Below, piece after piece: positions 50,801-62,917 of a DNA stretch of 64,000 bases. The notes beneath the pieces were generated by a model that saw nothing but the letters and a program-made list of their open reading frames with translations, did not search any database and had not been told where the DNA came from. The DNA lies in NCBI GenBank assembly GCA_013399695.1, contig VXAU01001826.1:518185-582184 (forward strand), read 5' to 3'. How positions within the stretch are numbered: the stretch's first letter is position 1; each line of letters opens with the position of its first letter. Source of the DNA: Formicarius rufipectus. Lineage: Eukaryota; Chordata; Aves; Passeriformes; Formicariidae. A program made the position numbers and the translations under genes.

Positions 50801-53800
50801 ACAGATGTCAATAGGTGTCAGCAATGTGTTAAAACATGTGCGGTGCAGGAGGGCACCTCTGCAGGAGGAGAGCCTGGCTGCACTGTAGAGGCTGTGCACT
50901 TCAGCTGCTCCAGCTAGCATTAAAAAAACCAAATGCAATGGAATCAGGTATTTTTGTAGATTCTTGTAAATAAACAGAATTTCATCAAAATCTCACTTCC
51001 TTGAATGCCAGAGAAGTCAGTCAGTAACACAGGGCAGTTTCCTTGCTCACATCCCTAACGCTCAGGACAGCAGGTAAGTCCCCAAAGCTTCCTGAGAAAG
51101 CTCCTTCTGTCACAGCCTTCTGCATTTGTTCAGCTGCTCTCAAGGTTTCCTCATGTACGGCTGGAGGATGTAAGCCATCACTCCAGCCTTCTCATGCTGA
51201 GCTGTCACTCACAAGTGTTTCTGACCAAAGCCATTCTCTGCAGAACTTTACCATTCAAGGTTCAACAGCCTTTGGCCCTCCCCAGTCTGTGAGGGTTGGA
51301 GGGATGAGTAAACACTTGTCTGTAAACAAACATCTGTCAAGGATGGTTAGCTTGCTAGCCCCCCAGGGAGCACTGTGTCATGTTAGGTCCTTGACATTTT
51401 TTTCCATTCCTATGAATTTTGGATTTTCTCACTTTTCTTGTAATCCTTTTGGGAGACTAACCCCTTGCCTACAAAGGGATGTGCTACTACTCTCACTGCA
51501 CTGGTTTTGTGGAAAGTTTTAAAGTTTCTTCTGAATTTATCTGGAAGATTGAGCACTTCCAGCTATAAATGCATTAAACTAATTGCTTTACAAATACCTG
51601 ACTGTATTAGTTTCAACCAAGACTTTTCAGATTATCAATTAATAAAAAAATTAAGTAATTTTTATTGATTTCTCATCATGATTATGAAGGCACTACTCAG
51701 GAAACATGAAAAGTATCTGTCAGAGTTTCAGTTTTATCAGGAAGGTTGGTATAATCTAGTAAAACAGCAGATTTGTAAAGTGGATAGTCATTAGAAATTT
51801 GAAGGTATTCGCTGAAAGGTTAAATGAACTGAGACACACTAGGTATTTCCCTTTCCCCCCTTCCCCTCCCCTGACTGAGTAGAAGAGATGAATGTTATTT
51901 TCCAGACAGGTGTATCCTGTAGATGAATCCGTTTAGAAAAGTTCTATAATAAACCGTGTCTTAAATAACTCTTTTTTCCTAAATACACGAGCAACAGTTT
52001 CCATCTTTATTAAAGGTGTTTTCTAGTGTCTGTTATGGTGTTGCTAAAACAAGCTATTGTAATTTAAATGGCCTTAAATGAGGCAGTTGGTTTTATTACT
52101 CTCCAGTCGTTATACAAAAATAAATGTGCCTTCAATACATACCACAGACATATTAATTTTATTTAAAGATACTTTGAGAACCCTGTTAGATTTGGCATCT
52201 TTTAATCAGAACTTTAACATTGATCTGTATTCATGCCACAATTAACTTGGACTCTTACTAATGAAGTTTCTAAATACATTTTTATGCAAGCTGTTGCTAC
52301 CCAATTGCAGGAAGCTGGGGAATGCTGGGGCACTAGATAAGCAGCTGCAATAATGTCTGGGACTAATTGCCTCTTAAGCTTAACCTTGTCAATTGCTTGG
52401 TTTTCATGAGCTTCAGTGATTTTTTTTTCACAGTATCAGAGCCAGAAAATATGAAAGCAATCCAGTAGGTTTGCTTTTGAAAAGCATCTTCTATTGGTCA
52501 TTTTCAGCCAGTGTTGAGGCACTGGTATCTTTGGGATGCTGTGGAGAGAGTCCAGTTCCTGGCTTAGTTGAGTTGTGTGACTTGAGTGAGTTTTTTCTGC
52601 CAAGACACTCCATAATATTAATTAATTTTTAGCTACATTAAAGTTTGGGGGCAGGATGGACAACTTCTTCAATGCAGTATTTAGCTGTATTACATCTTAC
52701 CTGCCAACTTTTGTACTTAGCAGCCATGAGTCAGACTTTTCTAAGTAATGAGATTAAAAACAGTTACTGTTTGTCCTCGGCTTTATAAGGCATCAGGTGA
52801 CACTCATGACAGTTTTAGCTTTTGTTTGTAATCACAAATTTACACTATTAAAAAATATGGGAGCTGAAAATCTCACTCAGTTTTATCATTCCAGGACTGG
52901 GAGCTTTGAGAAACGCTAAGTTTCAGGAAATGTGGATAAAATCATGGCAGTTGGCAGAGCTGTAATGGGACAACAATGGGACAATATTTGTTCTGCATGC
53001 AAGCCTGCAGGAAGGGTTATGCACCTCTCCCAGTGAGATTAAGGGATCAAATTTGTCAAGCGACCAAGGTCTCCTGACCCAAGAACACAAGAAGACACAA
53101 GCCACAAATGACTGACAAGTAAATGATGCTAAGGAAACACACACCATGAGCATTGTCTCCTTGGAAAGGCTGTGTGGGATCCCAGCCACTGCTTACCCTT
53201 ATCCCTCTGTTGGCTAGCTGGCTCTGAATGGGGAGTTGAGGAAACGAGCTATTTCTCAGCTGTACAGAATCCCTGTCAAAAGTGATTACTTAGCCCATGT
53301 GCAGCTGTACAGTAGAGACAGCTGGACTTCACATGCCGCTTCTGTGTGCCATGAGGACTCTTACTCTCAGTGTAGGAAAGGTCATGGTCTGACCTAACCT
53401 TTGTTTGTGGCAGTGGTGCAGCATGTATCTGCTCTTCAAGAAAACAGAAGGAAGTAGTATCGGAATGTCCTCTCTGGTCATGTATATAGTGATTTGCTTG
53501 TACTTCATGGAGAAATGTGCAGTGTTAGGAAACCAGTGTTTACAAGACAGAACTCCTGATGGCATTCAGAGATGGTTTTCAGCTGCTTGTTGGAGTCACT
53601 GCAGTCTGCGCTATCAGGGCACAAGAATAAATCCTAAAATTAGCAATAGTGGTTTGCAGCTGTACATTCTGAGCCCCTCAAGATTTTGTAGCTGTCTACA
53701 CTAAGGAATTAAAACCAAAAGCTTGCTGTTAACATTGTATAATTTTTATGAAATGGCTTAACAGGAGAATGATTCAAAAAATGATGAGCAGAATTACTCT

Positions 53801-54848
53801 TGCATTCTACAGAAATACAGTAGAGAATTGTTGTCTTTCTAAATTTCCATGTTTAGATCACATCTGAAATTAATATTTTCTAACATGATCTATAGACTCT
53901 GAATATACTTTTCTGATTTAAAAAAAAAACCTGATTATTTTGTCCCAAGGAAAATCTGTGCATCATTTGAATGAAACATGTTTCAGGAGCTGCGTGTGTT
54001 CTGCTGAAAAGTCATTAGACTGAGGATGAGGAATGGCATGTTAGAAACTCAGCAATGTAATTACATGCAAGAACTCTGTTACAGCCTTTGATGCTAAATT
54101 ACAGTCTAGATCCAGTCCTCGAGAATCCTGACAGTTTTACCTCATGAGTTACTTAACCTGACACACTGCTGAATGTCTTCTCTGTGGTCTAATGCTGTGT
54201 GGTATGCTTCCAACCTGTGGGAAATGTGAAAACAGTTTCCAAAAGAGCATGTGTGCGATAAAACCATTTCCTTTCAGTATTGATGTTATAGTCTCGCTTC
54301 CTTTTTTTTGGTGTGTACAAGTGGAAAGTGTCAGCATTGCATGCAGAACTCAAATATACTCTCATTAGTCAACCAAGCTAAGACTGGGTGACATGTACTA
54401 AAAAGCTCACCCGTAACAACCAAGTATCTGTTAGTTTAGGCCTTTTGGTTATGATGTACATGCACTCTTTGGTCTATCAGGCATGTGGAGTCCACAGGCT
54501 GTGTTCTGGAACGGGGTGTAGTCGAGAAATGAGCATTTAGAGCAAGATGTACTGACTATTCAGAAAGTTTGATTTCTGCACTTCCAACGACGCTTTGGTT
54601 CCTATCAGTTCTCTCACTTATGCACAATGTATATGCTGTTCCTACGACTCTCCATCAGCGCTCTGCATGCTAACAACCAGCTACAGACTGGTGCTTATGA
54701 AATTGGGTCAGCTGGAGGGAACCATATCAAGGAGAGGAGGCACAAACCACACTTTGACATGCAAAGAGGGTTGAAAGGAAGAGACTGGTCATTGTCTTTT
54801 CCCGCTTCTATTCTGTCAGATGTGTCTGCTCAGATGGGAAAGAAATTA
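47859..54848. other. Unique non-coding DNA, no gene seen
   Basis: Frames reach 159 codons (51043-51522) but have no recognisable domain and no splice context that favours them. A C/T-rich patch lies at 51846-51872. An AT-rich imperfect inverted repeat surrounds 51635-51670 (TAATTTTTATTGAT against an interrupted ATCAATTAATAAAA arm). A possible regulatory block is listed at 52290-52430. No mobile element was recognised. Confidence 0.6.
52290..52430. promoter_or_regulatory. Possible enhancer-like block with GATA and E-box sites (weak)
   Basis: AGATAA at 52335-52340 lies one base from the E-box CAGCTG at 52342-52347. Several AATTG words surround them (CCAATTGC near 52311, CTAATTGCC near 52373, TCAATTGC near 52389), and a GCTGGGG word is repeated nearby. 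Closely packed GATA and E-box sites are known from vertebrate enhancers, but the call rests on motifs only. Confidence 0.22.
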
Positions 54849-54910
54849 TGTTGGTGTGTTTTTTGTGGGTTTGGTTTTGGTTTTGTTTGTTGTTTTTGTG
54901 GTTTTTTTGT
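54849..54910. repeat. T/G-rich simple repeat
   Basis: TGTTGGTGTG passes into TTTTTTGTGGG, TTTGG and TTTTG units and ends in a T run before CCC. It is the same class as 25226 and 61663. Confidence 0.85.
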
Positions 54911-56199
54911 CCCTTGAAGCTACTAGAGGGGTAGAGCAGTGGAAGCTTTAATATTATTAAGGAACTCAGAAGATCTGGACCTGTGCTGAGATTTGCAGAG
55001 GTATTTAGTATGTGCCCAGAAGATTTCTTGTGGTGAATTGTCTGTACTTCATATTGGAATCAGTAGGAATCCTTGAAGAAGACAATAGGATTTCAGAAGT
55101 TTAAAGAAATTCAGAGTGAAAAGGGAACAACTGCACAAAACAATGGAAGATCTGTCAGGCTGAAGGAAACCAGCTTTTTCTCCAAAAAATACATATCTTT
55201 ATGTAAAATGAGGAATCCCATACCAAACCTGTTACAGGTAACTGTTTATTTTTGATGTTATATCTGACATGTTTTGAAGGATCTGGCATAGTTGCCTCTG
55301 TGTTCTCCAAATTTTGCTCAAAATTATGTATTGCAAATGACAATTGTGTAGCTGCTTGTTTGTTTGTTTTTCTTGAAAAAATGGGATAATGCTTAGGCAT
55401 TTTTCCTTGCGGATTTGATTTGTTCGTACAGAGTGCAAGTCAACCCTCATTGAGGCTGCTTGTTTTGCTAGTATAGGTTATGCTATGGCTTTCATCAAAT
55501 GAAGATATTGGGAAAACTGGAATATGATGTTCAGGTGAAGGACACTTCCTCTCTGTCTCCCTGCCTAATTTAAAGAAGTCAGGAAATTGGAAAGCTCATG
55601 GCAACAGACATTTCAGCAACATGGATTCCACTTATGTCTAGACTAATTCATATCTAAGTGTGCCATGGTGAAGTACATAAGACAGGTGTTTATGGATGTG
55701 TCAGAGTCTTTTTCAGCAGGTGACACTGGGCTGCTCCAGTGGTAAATCTTCCTCCTGTACCAGCAACCCTCAGTATGTGGCAAAAAAGTAGCTGAAGGTG
55801 GCCAGTGAGACCATAGGTTAGAGATCCCAGAGGAAACAATCTAGAAGAGGCTGAAACAAGATTAGCTGCTTTGGGATCCCTTGTAGCAGGCTATTTGGCT
55901 GCTTCTGAAGAGTGAATCAGACAGGACTGGTGGAGGTAATCTTTCAGCTCCCCACAGATCTGCATCTATATTTGCATTTTTTGGGGGACAGTTCAGGTAA
56001 AGGAAACCCCTGTTATTGAGGAGTCTTTTGAGTGCTCTGTTTGCCAGAGGCTGCTTTGGAGACTCCAGCCCTCTGCAGATCAGCTAAAATCTATCAGTCT
56101 ATTCTGCCTGTTTATTTCAGCCTTTCCTTATCCATGGGAAGGATTTTTTACCAGACAAGAACCCAAGTCACAAACTCAAAGACTTGCAGCTGAATTTTG

Positions 56200-56440
56200 T
56201 CATTGACTCATCACATGTCTATTGATAATCCATCTGCAAATAAGATAATTGTCTGTAATTTGGGGTGTCTTATCTAAAGGCGTCAATTTCCACTGCTTAA
56301 AGATGAGACTAATGCAAATGACATAAGGATATTGTGTAGAATAGTTAACTGTATCTAACTATTGAAGAGCTCTTTGCAGTGTAGAGTGCTTTTTAATGGA
56401 TAATTAGCATTATTTAACTGTACTTCCAGCTGTAAAACGT
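56200..56440. promoter_or_regulatory. Possible conserved enhancer-like block with POU, GATA and homeobox sites (weak)
   Basis: A perfect POU octamer ATGCAAAT is at 56312-56319. GATA words are at 56224-56228, 56243-56248 (AGATAA) and 56269-56275 (CTTATCT on the opposite strand). GTTAAC is at 56344-56349, a homeodomain TAATTAG at 56401-56407, and an E-box CAGCTG at 56427-56432. There is no simple repeat and no long open frame. This is the densest mix of developmental factor sites I noticed in the window, but it was found by eye. Confidence 0.3.
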
Positions 56441-58103
56441 CCCAAATGAAGCAAAATCAAGCTTTTATTCTAACCTATACAGAGAATACTTTTCCTGCCA
56501 TGACTGTATGCAACTTGCCGTGTGCCCTCATCTGACACATTTATTAACTCTTGACAGTGAATTGAGTTCTGTTTCATCTGCCTCAGTAGCTCAGATGTTC
56601 CTAGACTTCATCTTGAAAACCATTACACAGAGTTAATATAGTAAATCACACTTTAACAGAGCAATAGTCCCATATCAAGCAGTTGAGAGTTGAAAGCCCA
56701 ACTCAGTACACAGTGATGCAATTTACAAAAAACAGTATATGCCATACTCAGCAGGAAGCTTTTTAGACTAGTGGAAAGGGGATTGGGATTGACTGACTGT
56801 TTAGGCAATGGCTCACCTTTTGCAGGTATCACAAAGATGCAGAGAGCCTTTCTCCAAAACAGGTACCTGCTTTGTCAGTTCAGATATACCCCAGAATGGT
56901 ACATGCTTCATCTGCCAAGACATGGTGACCTAGAATAACACAGAATTTTCTTTCTTCTTGGTTTCACTGACTGGAGACAAGTTCCTTATTCATTTACTCA
57001 GAACAAGTGTCAGAGCAGGCTGTGGAAAGTAGCACAAAAATGCTGATCATTATCTGTAATTTCACTGTGACGTTTATCACTGTCTTTTACAGAAGTGATT
57101 TCATTTGTGAGACAATTTCATGCCTTGCTAATTCCTGATGCATCTTGTTGCTACCTTCAACTGTACAATTTTTAGCAGATATTTCCACAAAATCCTTCTC
57201 AGTTCCCGAATTTTAAAATATTCAATATACTCCAGCATGAATGCCATTAGCCTTTAGAATATATCAATCTCCTGTGTTGTCTTTTTAATTGAATTTTCTA
57301 AAAATACTTGGTTACCTATAGCAATGCGTGATTGATGATACTTCTGCAGCCTGGCAGAATCCAGTTTCTTTTTTCAGCAAAAGTTCACTTTTCAAGGGGT
57401 CACACTGGGAACACCTTATCTCAGAAGTAGTTTGTGGCATTTTCCCATTTCCCCCTCTTTACACGTATTTGGGTCTTTCAGTGTTCCTTGCACTATCCTG
57501 AAATCCTGTCTCTATAAGCTTGAGTCCTGCTCCAACTTTCCCTGCCCGAAGCTCAGCACAGAGCAGGTTGTCATTATTTCTTTCATCCTTCTGCCAAGTT
57601 TTTGTTTTCATTTCAGCCTGAGTGTCTCCTGTCTGATGTTTCTGCCATGGGAGTTTTGGAGTAAACAAGATTTGTTTTTATTTCTCCAAGATAAATTACC
57701 TGTAAAAAGAATAATCATTACTTGGAAAAGCTAATTGCACTTAGTCAGTCTAAAACACACTAGTTGGTGTGTCTCATTTCAGAGCTGGAGACATATGTCT
57801 GAACCCCTTGCTCTGCTTACATGTCAAAGGCTGTTCCTAGTGAGCACCACTGGAAAAGGGTGCCTGCTCTGGCAGGGACCACCAAGGAAAGGTACAGGTC
57901 ATGGTACTAACCCCATCCAAGTGCACTCTTGTGCTCTGAGCTATAGAAAGGAGCATGTTTGATGAGCTGACTGAATTGGGGGTGGGCCAGGAAAATAAAA
58001 AAAGAATCAATCAGTTGTGCCTGAAGCTATAGGAGTCATTTATTTAGCAGTGTGAAGTTTTATCAATGTGGAAGCAGGAATGGTGCATGTGTGTCAGAGA
58101 GCA

Positions 58104-58118
58104 AGAGAGAGAGAGAGA
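58104..58118. repeat. (AG)7 microsatellite
   Basis: Seven AG units plus one base, continuing into AAAGG. Confidence 0.88.
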
Positions 58119-58649
58119 AAGGAAACTTCACAGTTATTGGTAAACACATAGTTAAAAGCCTGTATGCCCAGATCTGATACTAGTCAGCCTTCTTAGTAGT
58201 TCTGAATTATGATGACTGGAAAGCTAGAACCCCATGAACCTAAATGTCATTGTATTGTGGTTAGTGCTGCTAGACATACACAAATCCAAGCAAAGAATTT
58301 CTTTGTCCACAGAGGAAAATATATCTGTGTAAGTCCTTTCATCCCTTCCTGCTACCTTGCCCACCTTGAACTTCTGAGTAGGAGGAGTGAGGAAAGGACA
58401 CTGTTGGATTTACTGTTAATTTTGGCCATGCACATAGGATGCAATGAAATGTCATGCCAGACAATAGCTGTATTATGTCACCCAGATTTAAGAATGGACT
58501 CCTGTATCAATAAGCTACTGCCTGTCATGATGTCAGTCTGCACAATGATGTTGATTTGGTAGACTTTTAAGCTAAAGAATTACAACCTCTTTATTACTTT
58601 ATTAAATCCAGATTGATCTTTCATCCAAAGCATCTAGGAATCTGCCAGC

Positions 58650-58720
58650 AGCTTAGTAATTAATGAATAATTAATTATGAGAATAATTACCTGTGAAACA
58701 AACAGCAGTGAATTAAAAGT
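58650..58720. promoter_or_regulatory. Possible homeodomain-site cluster (weak)
   Basis: TAATTA-type words occur four times within about 35 bases from 58656: GTAATTAATG, AATAATTAATTATG and AATAATTACC. The outer GTAATTA and TAATTAC form an inverted pair. It may be a paired or clustered homeodomain target, or simply AT-rich DNA. Confidence 0.2.
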
Positions 58721-60207
58721 ACAGGTCATGTCTGCATTTGCCAACAAAATACAGATAACTTTTTTTTCAGCTGTGTTTAATTCTCTTCTTTAAAAAAAGA
58801 CAAAGACACTAGAGAGTGTCTGTTAATTGCCATTGAACTCAGGTTCCTATTTGAGTGCTCAAAATTTTTGGCTCACGAATAGGGACAGCTTATGCTCTAG
58901 CTGCTAAGTCTGCTGTTGCAATTCTGGCCCTAAGCTTTTCACTGTGTTCTTTGAAGATTTCTGCCCCTGCTGCTAGGATTGCTTGACTAATCAGAATGAA
59001 GTTGCAGATCTGCTTAAATCATAGCTGGATGCACTGGGAAAGACCAGAACTGATGCCAGTTTACATTAATATGTCAGAGTGATACAGCACCTTCTTCCTG
59101 AGGAGCTGACCCAGTCCTCTAAGGAGGCAGACAGACATCTAGAATGGGCAGATTGTTGGGATGGAAGATTTTAAGCTTTCTTAAGCTCTATATCTACTAA
59201 TGAATCAGAGCTTTAATTCCCAGTGAATTAAACAGATCAGCTCTGAGATAGTTTTGTACTTAAGCATTTAAGGGCTAAATTCTTAAAAATAATCAAGTTA
59301 TTTTGATGGTAGGATTAAAGCTCTTGTGTCACTTAGACTTTCCAGTGTTGTACCTAAACCACTGTAATTCTGTTTAAAAAATCTGTAAAAAAATGACACA
59401 AACACTATCTGTAAAAAAATTTATGTCAAAAAATGTATGTGCTCTGAATGAGTGTACTGTTTCTGCTTCACATTTATAATCAAAAGGATTTTATTTTAAA
59501 AGTTAAACACTACATTTTTGGACAAACATGGAAGTGAAACTGTGTTATACTTTAGCAGAGTTTTACAGCACTTCTACTTTCATGTTGACACAGGCCACAT
59601 TGGTCAGATTTTATCTGCATAAAATATAAGAAACATCCCTATTACAGTACCAGAGAAGATGGGTGAAAGTGTAACTTCAATTAGAGGCAAATCTCTTGAT
59701 GAGTGTAATGAACTCACACTTTTCCTCATGTGCTTAAGAATATATTAGTTCTTTTTAAAAAGTTCTTTTTTCCTTAGGATAAAATGCCAGAATCTCTTAA
59801 GTATGAGAGCAAAAATTCACTACTGGGATAAGCCTCTTAACCCCATTGGAGACATTACTGCTTGAACAATGTGGGCTTATTTGCTTGCATTATTCAGCAT
59901 ATGAAGATACATTGGTTGTTTCTCTTATGTGTATTAATATCAAAGCCAAAACTAACATTTGTCAGATCCTATGGGGCAGAACCTTAGAGCTCCTTTGATA
60001 CAAGTCTCTGCTTCTTGCTTGGCCTCCAAGAGGGCACATTAAAAGGCTTTTTCACTTGGTTTTGAAACACCAGCTCCCAGCTTTGTTCTTTCTCCCCATC
60101 CCTCACTTCTGTCAGTTATATGGCCCCTCTCACGTGGTGCGGAGTATGCAACTGTGACTCTTCTAACACACAGTTTCTTGGTCAGTGCCTTCATAACAGT
60201 TCAGAAA

Positions 60208-60451
60208 GATCATAGAATGGTTTGGGCTGGATGGGACCTTAAAAATAATCTAGTTCCCACTCCCCTGCTATGGACAAGAGCACCTTCCACTTGACAAGGT
60301 TTCTCAGAGCACCATCCAGCCTGGTCTTGAACACTTCAAGGGATGAGGAGTCCTCAACCTCTCTGGGCATCCTGTTGCAGTGTCTCACCACCCTCACAGT
60401 AAAGAATTTCTTCCTCATATCTTATCTAAACCTATCCTCTTTCAGTTTAAG
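60208..60451 (-). mobile_element. CR1 LINE fragment
   Basis: Read on the + strand: GATCATAGAATGGTTTGGGC, TGGATGGGACCTTAAAAA, CTAGTTCCCACTCCCCTGC, CACCTTCCACTTGACAAGG, ATCCAGCCTGGTCTTGAAC, CAACCTCTCTGGGCATCC, TGTTGCAGTGTCTCACC, CACAGTAAAGAATTTCTTCC, CCTATCCTCTTTCAGTTTAA. This is a clear reverse-complement CR1 3' region with the terminal octamer tail at the left edge. It is 5' truncated and non-coding. Confidence 0.93.
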
Positions 60452-61662
60452 AAGGAAAGGAAGATGTACAGTCATCTCTCAAATTAATGTTTTTTCTAGG
60501 GACGAAATGGCCAATAGCTGTTTTGGCTGGCATGCTGTGAGTCTGTGATGTTGGCCCACTTTAGCTGATGTCCTATCTCAGCTGCAAGATTTATGGTGGT
60601 TAGCAAGCATCTTCTGGTTTCAGACTGGTGCTTTTCATGCTGCTTATGTCTCTTAAAATGCTGTATGTTTTGTGTTCTGAGACATTTCCTGACCTCTCAG
60701 TGGAAGTCATTGATTAATTAGATATCATCAAGTTAAATATAGTTAATTACAAAACGAGAGGTAGTTGCTTCAAGGATGATGCTTGCATATATAAATTTTT
60801 CCTGTTGTTTTTCTTTCTCCCTAGTACAGCTGTTGAAAAACAACCTGTTCTTTGTTTTGCTGTGGAAAGACCCCATACAAAGAGGAGACACAGCTAGAAC
60901 TCAACTGTGTGCAAAATGTTGTCCAATGAAAGTCTGTGAAAATGAGGAAAAGAAAATAGTTTTTTCACTATCCCTTTGAAATCTAGTAAAGGGTCTTGGG
61001 TCTGGTACCTTTCAAACTTTGCTGTTTACCTTGGAAATAGAACACTGAAAAAGAGGCACTTCTAGCAAGAAATCTCTGTAATTTCCCTATATATAGCATG
61101 AACCTGCTTCTCCTGAATAGATAGGATTTTGGAAATGTCCTGTGTAGTAATGTGTGCCTGTTTTGTACCTTATTTCATGGAGCTTCACATCCAATTTGGT
61201 TTATCTGGTATATTGTATTTAAGTGGTGGTTGTGTTTCATTTATGAAACCATAGTTTTTTATGCACATGACAAAAGGCATGCCAAAAGAAATATCCACAT
61301 TTGGATTGAAATGATCCATTATTATGAAAGACCAAGATAAATCAGTATCATTTGTATTCTGTATACATGCACATGCTAACTAGTTGTGTTTTCAGAGTAG
61401 GTATATTATGGCTTTCTGATTCCAAAATAATTACAAGCTTCTGTTAGAAATGAATTATTAGGCACAGTGATTTAACTGTGGCAGTAATGTTGTGAATATG
61501 TAGTCTGTTAATATGGTGTGGGGAAGCAATGGCGAAGATAAATCTGTGGGTATGTTAATCGTGCATCTTTCCAGACAACAGCACTTATCCTTCAGTCAGT
61601 TCTTCCACCCATCCACCTCTGTAAAACTAGAAAACACTACTCAAACCAGATCCTTGTTTTCA

Positions 61663-61779
61663 GGGTGTTTTTTTTTTGTTTGTTTTTTTGGTTTGTTTGT
61701 TTGGTTTTTTTTGGTTTGGTTTTTTTTTTGTTTGTTTGTTTGTTTGTTTTGTTTTGGTTTTTTTTGTTTGTTTGTTTTT
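61663..61779. repeat. (TTTG)n and T/G-rich simple repeat
   Basis: Long T runs alternate with TTTG and TTGG units over about 117 bases. It is the longest purely T/G tract in the right half of the window. Confidence 0.9.
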
Positions 61780-62162
61780 AATTAATACCATTATATTATG
61801 CAGCTTTCTCATATTTTGTATATCACACCCATTCACATATACCCTGGTGTCTTAGTAATATGAGTGCTATTCAGTACTGTGCTTGGTAAGACTAAAATGA
61901 GCCAGGAGCAGTTTATGTCACTATTCTGACTGCTTTGCTAATAATTTTGTTTATTCAGTTTTTCTCAAAATAGTTGGCACTCACAGCTTCTTTTATTTTT
62001 TGTGGCTCTTTATCTGGAAATTGTAGTGCTAGTAACTAAAATAGGGATTCAAATAAGCTTAAGTACTTTATCTGGAAACATTTGCAATTGACTTGTTCAT
62101 AGGCAACGATCAGTCTGAGCAACAGGTAGTGTAGTCACCACTACAAACTATCATTAAATTAC

Positions 62163-62190
62163 GTTTTTTTGGTTTTTTGGTTTTTTTTTT
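62163..62190. repeat. T-rich run with GG interruptions
   Basis: Three T runs separated by GG, the last ten or more T long. It lies about 380 bases from the T-rich end of the tract at 61663-61779. Confidence 0.8.
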
Positions 62191-62519
62191 CTTTGGAGGG
62201 GGGAAAGTATGTTTCCAAACTAAGATTAAAAAACTTGTAAGTCTGGAGAGGTTGCTCAGAAGTCGCTTTGTTCTGCACCTTACAAGGATGAAGGCCATTG
62301 CTGCCCATCTTGGACAAGGGGCAGCAAAGGCAGACAGCCACATCCTAGCTGTGCACTTTGTGTCCTCAGCTGCAGCACGGGGTCACTGAACCCACTGATT
62401 TGCCATTCAGCAGAGACCTGAGATAGCTTCAGCTGCAGGGCTTTTGCTGCCCCAGATGAACCTGAATGCTGGCAGACTTCATTGCCTGGGGTGTACCACT
62501 GAGCATGTCCTCTGTAGTC

Positions 62520-62539
62520 TTTTTTTTTTTTTTTTTTTT
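62520..62539. repeat. T20 homopolymer
   Basis: Twenty consecutive T residues between AGTC and CTTG. It could be the A-tail of a - strand retroposon, but no body was recognised to its left. Confidence 0.9.
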
Positions 62540-62885
62540 CTTGTAATGAAGGACAAAATGAATACCTGTAGGTGGCAATAGTACTGAATCTGTAACCACA
62601 TGCCACTTGAGGTTTTTAATGGGTAGGTTACTGTCAAGTTAATTTTCAAGTTAACTTTCTGCAATTCTGATTCCATAAATTGCTTTACTGATGCTGAAGG
62701 CTGAGACAGCATGGCCCCTAATGTTTGACTGCAAATCTGAGTGCCACATTCTCCACCCTACCTGCACTGCCTGTCTTGGGCAATTGTGTGGATGGCTTTT
62801 GAAATTTTGTTTCAGTGTTTATCAGTGTAACTATTTATTTTCAACCAGTGAGTGCTGACATGGAGACAGATGTGACATTTTTATC

Positions 62886-62917
62886 ATTACCTATTATGTT
62901 AATTACCTATTATGTTA
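62886..62917. repeat. Perfect 16-bp tandem duplication
   Basis: The unit ATTACCTATTATGTTA occurs twice head to tail (62886-62901 and 62902-62917) with no mismatch. Perfect identity suggests a recent event or an active two-copy length polymorphism. Confidence 0.92.

Larger units (their letters stand above)
54911..60207. other. Unique non-coding DNA with possible regulatory blocks
   Basis: No frame above 117 codons is open, and none is recognised. Two motif-rich stretches (56200-56440 and 58650-58720) are listed separately. A 26-base imperfect tandem repeat occurs at 59381-59432, where ATCTGTAAAAAAAT recurs at 59381-59394 and 59407-59420. 57000-57700 is pyrimidine-rich in places without other signals. 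Confidence 0.6.

Noticed and set aside
51043..51522. 159-codon + strand frame
   Set aside because: Serine- and leucine-rich translation without recognisable domains, and no promoter or splice support.
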